A stretch of DNA of 14,984 nt from an uncultured Ruminococcus sp. (GTDB taxonomy: Bacteria > Bacillota > Clostridia > Oscillospirales > Ruminococcaceae): the NCBI GenBank assembly GCA_946544695.1, contig CAMNMO010000025.1, positions 1 through 14,984 of the forward strand. The letters are read 5' to 3'. A program made the position numbers and the translations under genes. Under the pieces are notes generated by a model, which saw only the letters and a program-made list of their open reading frames with translations, ran no database searches and was not told the origin of the DNA. Position 1 is the first letter of the stretch. Each line of letters begins with the position of its first letter. Below, in pieces: positions 13,081-14,984 of this stretch.

Positions 13081-13117
13081 ATGCCTTTACTCACTGATGT
13101 GGGTAAAGGCATTTTTT
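13081..13117 (+). terminator. Rho-independent terminator of purA
   Basis: A 14-bp stem with one T-G wobble (13081-13094 with 13099-13112) is capped by a TGAT tetraloop and followed directly by six T residues. It starts 14 bp after the purA stop. Confidence 0.95.
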
Positions 13118-13128
13118 CATTCAAGCGC

Positions 13129-13163
13129 AATGATAAAGCCCCGAATAACAATGCATTCGGGGC
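13129..13163 (-). terminator. Probable terminator of the metallophosphoesterase unit
   Basis: A perfect 9-bp GC-rich stem (13138-13146 with 13155-13163, arms GCCCCGAAT and ATTCGGGGC) has an 8-nt loop. On the minus strand it is followed by TTTATCATT, a weak U-tract. It lies about 40 bp after the stop of the small unknown gene and faces the purA terminator, as expected between converging units. Confidence 0.7.
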
Positions 13164-13203
13164 ATAGCTTATATATGGCAGTACACAAGTCACCGTGTTA
13201 GTA

Positions 13204-13581
13204 TCAAAACAGAACATCATCTGTTTTCCACAAGGGAACAAATATTGAAAAGTCTGATACAAATTCAGCAAGCATTTCCTGTAACTGTGAGATGCCTTTT
13301 ATATCACTCTCATGTCTCAGATCAATTACATCGCTGTCATTGACCTCGTAACCATTCCCGATATATTCGGCGGGATATTCACAGTCACGCAAATTGAAAT
13401 AAATGGTCTCTGCCTTAGCACTGTCAAGTATCTTATCAGGCTTGTCAGCCCGCCCACTCTCATTCAGAACATAAGGAAAGATCGCCACAAATCTGCGGTC
13501 ACCTTCACAGGTCGCAGGAAGTTCGGCACAAAGCACGGTGCCTGTTATCAGCTCGTTTATCTGTTTCTGTTCAAAACTCAT
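13204..13581 (-). CDS. Small acidic protein of unknown function
   Basis: This 125-residue soluble protein matches no family I recognise. It begins MSFEQKQINE, has no signal peptide or membrane helix, and is rich in Asp and Glu. Notable stretches are RRFVAIFPYVLNESGR, LRDCEYPAEYIGNGYEV and a C-terminal hydrophobic and aromatic segment, FVSDFSIFVPLWK. I chose the ATG at 13581 because AAGG lies 7-8 nt upstream; an ATG at 13611 would add ten residues without a ribosome binding site. It starts 38 bp after the metallophosphoesterase stop with no terminator between, and a terminator follows it, so it is the second gene of a two-gene unit. Its codon use looks like that of its neighbours, which supports a real gene. 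Confidence 0.7.
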   Translation of the reverse strand: MSFEQKQINELITGTVLCAELPATCEGDRRFVAIFPYVLNESGRADKPDKILDSAKAETIYFNLRDCEYPAEYIGNGYEVNDSDVIDLRHESDIKGISQLQEMLAEFVSDFSIFVPLWKTDDVLF

Positions 13582-13619
13582 ATATGTCCCTTCTTTCTTT
13601 TGTACATTCACGGCTGATA

Positions 13620-14717
13620 TCAGCGGTCGTAAATATCGATAATCACGTATTCGGATATGCAGCCTGTCTTAAAAGGTATAGCCCAGCCTGAAATACCCGA
13701 GGTCACAACAAATGTGGTGTCGTCCCTGAATTCCGTGCCGTAAACACGGTCATTGGCGCCCATAGCCAGTCCCAGATATCCCGCAGGGAAAATGTGCCCG
13801 CCGTGTGTATGACCCGAAAGCACCAGATCAGCCTGAGTTTTTGATTCAGCATCATAGTCATTTGGCTGGTGGTCAAGAACTATCGTGTACTTGGTCGGGT
13901 CAAGGTCGGCAGTGAGCGCTGCTATGTCGGCACGTTCAAGATCGGTCTTGTCATTTCTGCCCACCAGATAGAATTTATCGTCGATGAGAACAGCTTCGTC
14001 TTTGAGGATCGTCACATCGTTCTTCTCCAACTCAGCATACAGTTCGTCGATAGTAAAATCACGGTAGTTGCCGTAACCCTTATCGTGGTTGCCGTCAACG
14101 TAATAAACGCCATATTTGATATCAAGTTCGCCCATTGCCTTACATGCACGTATCATGTCAGCCTTCTCTGTATCATCATCAACGAAATCGCCCACAAGCA
14201 CCACAACATCGGGCTGCTGTGCCTGAATGCGTTCCATCTGTTCGGCAAACTTTTCACCGTCAAGCGTTATACCAAGATGCGAATCAGCAAATTGCGCCAC
14301 ACGCAGGCGTTCGGTACCAAGTTCTTTCGGGGTGTTGAAACGGTAGTCAGTCTCAAATATATGGTGTGCAAAGAACCAGCCTGCGCCCATATACACCGCA
14401 GTAACAGCCAACGCCACACCACCTGCGAGATACCGCCTGCCGCCGCTGTGGGTGCGCTTTCGGTGGATAAAAGTTACCAGGTCGCAGATAGCCCAGATAA
14501 GCATAAGGTGCAGAAGCACAACTATCGATGCATAAATATTTATGATATTAAAAAGAAATACTGCTGCAACAGGCAGAACAGAAAGCCCCCATGACAGCGC
14601 ACGGTGTTTTTCAGCGAGACGCTGCATAAAACCAAATTTATGGAACCGTGTGATAAGATAGAACACCCCAAGCAGTGCTGCCACGAACATTCCGCCAAAC
14701 AAGACCAGCCACATCAT
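13620..14717 (-). CDS. Membrane-anchored calcineurin-like metallophosphoesterase (YkuE-like)
   Basis: This 365-residue protein has an N-terminal membrane region of four helices (about 3-22, 41-62, 64-83, 98-118) and a C-terminal metallophosphoesterase domain (138-362). The basic loops after helix 1 and between helices 3 and 4 place the catalytic domain outside the cytoplasm. Metal-site motifs are all present: ADSH (Asp145, His147), GDFVDD (Asp177), GNHD (209-212), LDHQP (His283) and GHTHGG (His303, His305). Similar proteins include B. subtilis YkuE; substrates of this subgroup are mostly undefined, with envelope phospholipids or pyrophosphates as candidates. The ATG at 14717 has GGGGG 6-7 nt upstream; a second ATG follows immediately. 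It is driven by a perfect consensus promoter with a leader of only about 14 nt. The fold is secure and the substrate unknown. Confidence 0.92.
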   Translation of the reverse strand: MMWLVLFGGMFVAALLGVFYLITRFHKFGFMQRLAEKHRALSWGLSVLPVAAVFLFNIINIYASIVVLLHLMLIWAICDLVTFIHRKRTHSGGRRYLAGGVALAVTAVYMGAGWFFAHHIFETDYRFNTPKELGTERLRVAQFADSHLGITLDGEKFAEQMERIQAQQPDVVVLVGDFVDDDTEKADMIRACKAMGELDIKYGVYYVDGNHDKGYGNYRDFTIDELYAELEKNDVTILKDEAVLIDDKFYLVGRNDKTDLERADIAALTADLDPTKYTIVLDHQPNDYDAESKTQADLVLSGHTHGGHIFPAGYLGLAMGANDRVYGTEFRDDTTFVVTSGISGWAIPFKTGCISEYVIIDIYDR

Positions 14718-14737
14718 GATTATCCCCCTTTTTACAA

Positions 14738-14766
14738 ATTATACTATATCGCAAGGTTTTTGTCAA
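14738..14766 (-). promoter_or_regulatory. Perfect consensus sigma-A promoter of the metallophosphoesterase unit
   Basis: On the minus strand TTGACA (14766-14761), a 17-bp spacer and TATAAT (14743-14738) match the sigma-A consensus exactly. The predicted start is near 14731, leaving about 14 nt before the ATG, barely enough for the Shine-Dalgarno. Confidence 0.9.
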
Positions 14767-14867
14767 TCAAAACAGCTGACACTTTATAATTTTTTTGACT
14801 GAAAAGCCGAATTTTACAGCGTTTGGGCAGTCATCGAAAAAAAATCTGAAAAAATATCAAAAAAGGG

Positions 14868-14896
14868 TTGACAAATCAGTTGCAATGTGATATAAT
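14868..14896 (+). promoter_or_regulatory. Perfect consensus promoter with A-rich upstream tract for the tRNA-Ser
   Basis: TTGACA (14868-14873), a 17-bp spacer and TATAAT (14891-14896) match consensus exactly. An A-tract region at about 14837-14864 resembles an UP element, typical of stable-RNA promoters. The predicted start is near 14903, about 29 nt before the tRNA. Confidence 0.9.
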
Positions 14897-14931
14897 AATT
14901 AAGCTGTAAGAAATACAGTAAACAAATAAAT

Positions 14932-14984
14932 GGAGAAGTCGCCTAGCCCGGTTTATGGCGCACGACTGGAACTCGTGTATGGGT
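14932..14984 (+). tRNA. tRNA-Ser(GGA), partial at the window edge
   Basis: The acceptor 5' strand GGAGAAG begins at 14932. A 3-bp D stem (GCC/GGC) with an AGCCCGGTTTAT-type D loop follows, then a perfect anticodon stem CACGA/TCGTG around the loop CTGGAAC, giving anticodon GGA for UCC/UCU serine codons. The sequence ends in the start of the variable arm, so the T arm, the acceptor 3' strand and any following tRNAs lie outside. The tRNA is type II, as expected for serine. Confidence 0.92.

Noticed and set aside
13869..14594. A 241-codon plus-strand open frame opposite the metallophosphoesterase
   Set aside because: The minus strand encodes all metal-binding motifs, and the antisense frame shows no domain.
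1..14984. CRISPR arrays, insertion sequences, prophage or toxin-antitoxin modules
   Set aside because: No regularly spaced repeats, transposase or integrase frames, or recognisable toxin pairs were found; all large genes are conserved chromosomal families.

Overview
The window reads as chromosomal DNA from a low-to-mid-GC Firmicute of the class Clostridia, most likely Ruminococcus or a close Oscillospiraceae relative. This rests on gene order (tepA next to ftsK/spoIIIE; cmk, plsC and ispH in a row with a probable S1 extension), consensus sigma-A promoters with 17-bp spacers, strong AAGGAGG-type ribosome binding sites and frequent ATA/AGA codons. The genus is an inference. I see no insertion sequence, prophage, CRISPR array or other mobile element.

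Positions 1-10140 hold one long minus-strand operon behind a TTGACA-17-TATTAT promoter (10112-10140). In transcription order it encodes a TepA/ClpP-like protease, UppP, the FtsK/SpoIIIE translocase, a membrane-anchored ComEC-type metallo-beta-lactamase-fold protein, a DUF3006 protein, an RpiR-type SIS-domain regulator, an HI0933-family flavoprotein, a fused cytidylate kinase/acyltransferase, and IspH running off the left edge, probably into ribosomal protein S1. Several junctions overlap (TAATG twice, ATGA once, 17 bp once), so translation is probably coupled. The genes link isoprenoid and undecaprenyl-phosphate supply, phospholipid precursors, CMP phosphorylation and chromosome segregation.

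Positions 10171-11773 hold a lipoprotein of unknown function on the minus strand, with a strong terminator after it. A 420-bp spacer separates it from divergent purA. The lipoprotein leader contains a 158-bp nested inverted-repeat element (11374-11531) that begins about 8 nt after the predicted transcription start and ends about 9 nt before the Shine-Dalgarno; it may be an undescribed structured RNA. purA (plus strand, 11774-13066) has its own promoter and terminator and a divergent IMP-site motif.

Positions 13132-14766 hold a minus-strand two-gene unit, a membrane metallophosphoesterase and a small unrecognised protein. It starts at a perfect TTGACA-17-TATAAT promoter and ends at a hairpin facing the purA terminator. 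At the right edge a second perfect promoter drives a tRNA-Ser(GGA) cut by the window end.

The two signals most worth following are (1) an A10 slippery run with an in-phase A-AAA-AAC heptamer in the linker of the cmk-plsC fusion, where a -1 shift would stop at once and release a 227-residue cytidylate kinase, and (2) the nested stem element in the lipoprotein leader.
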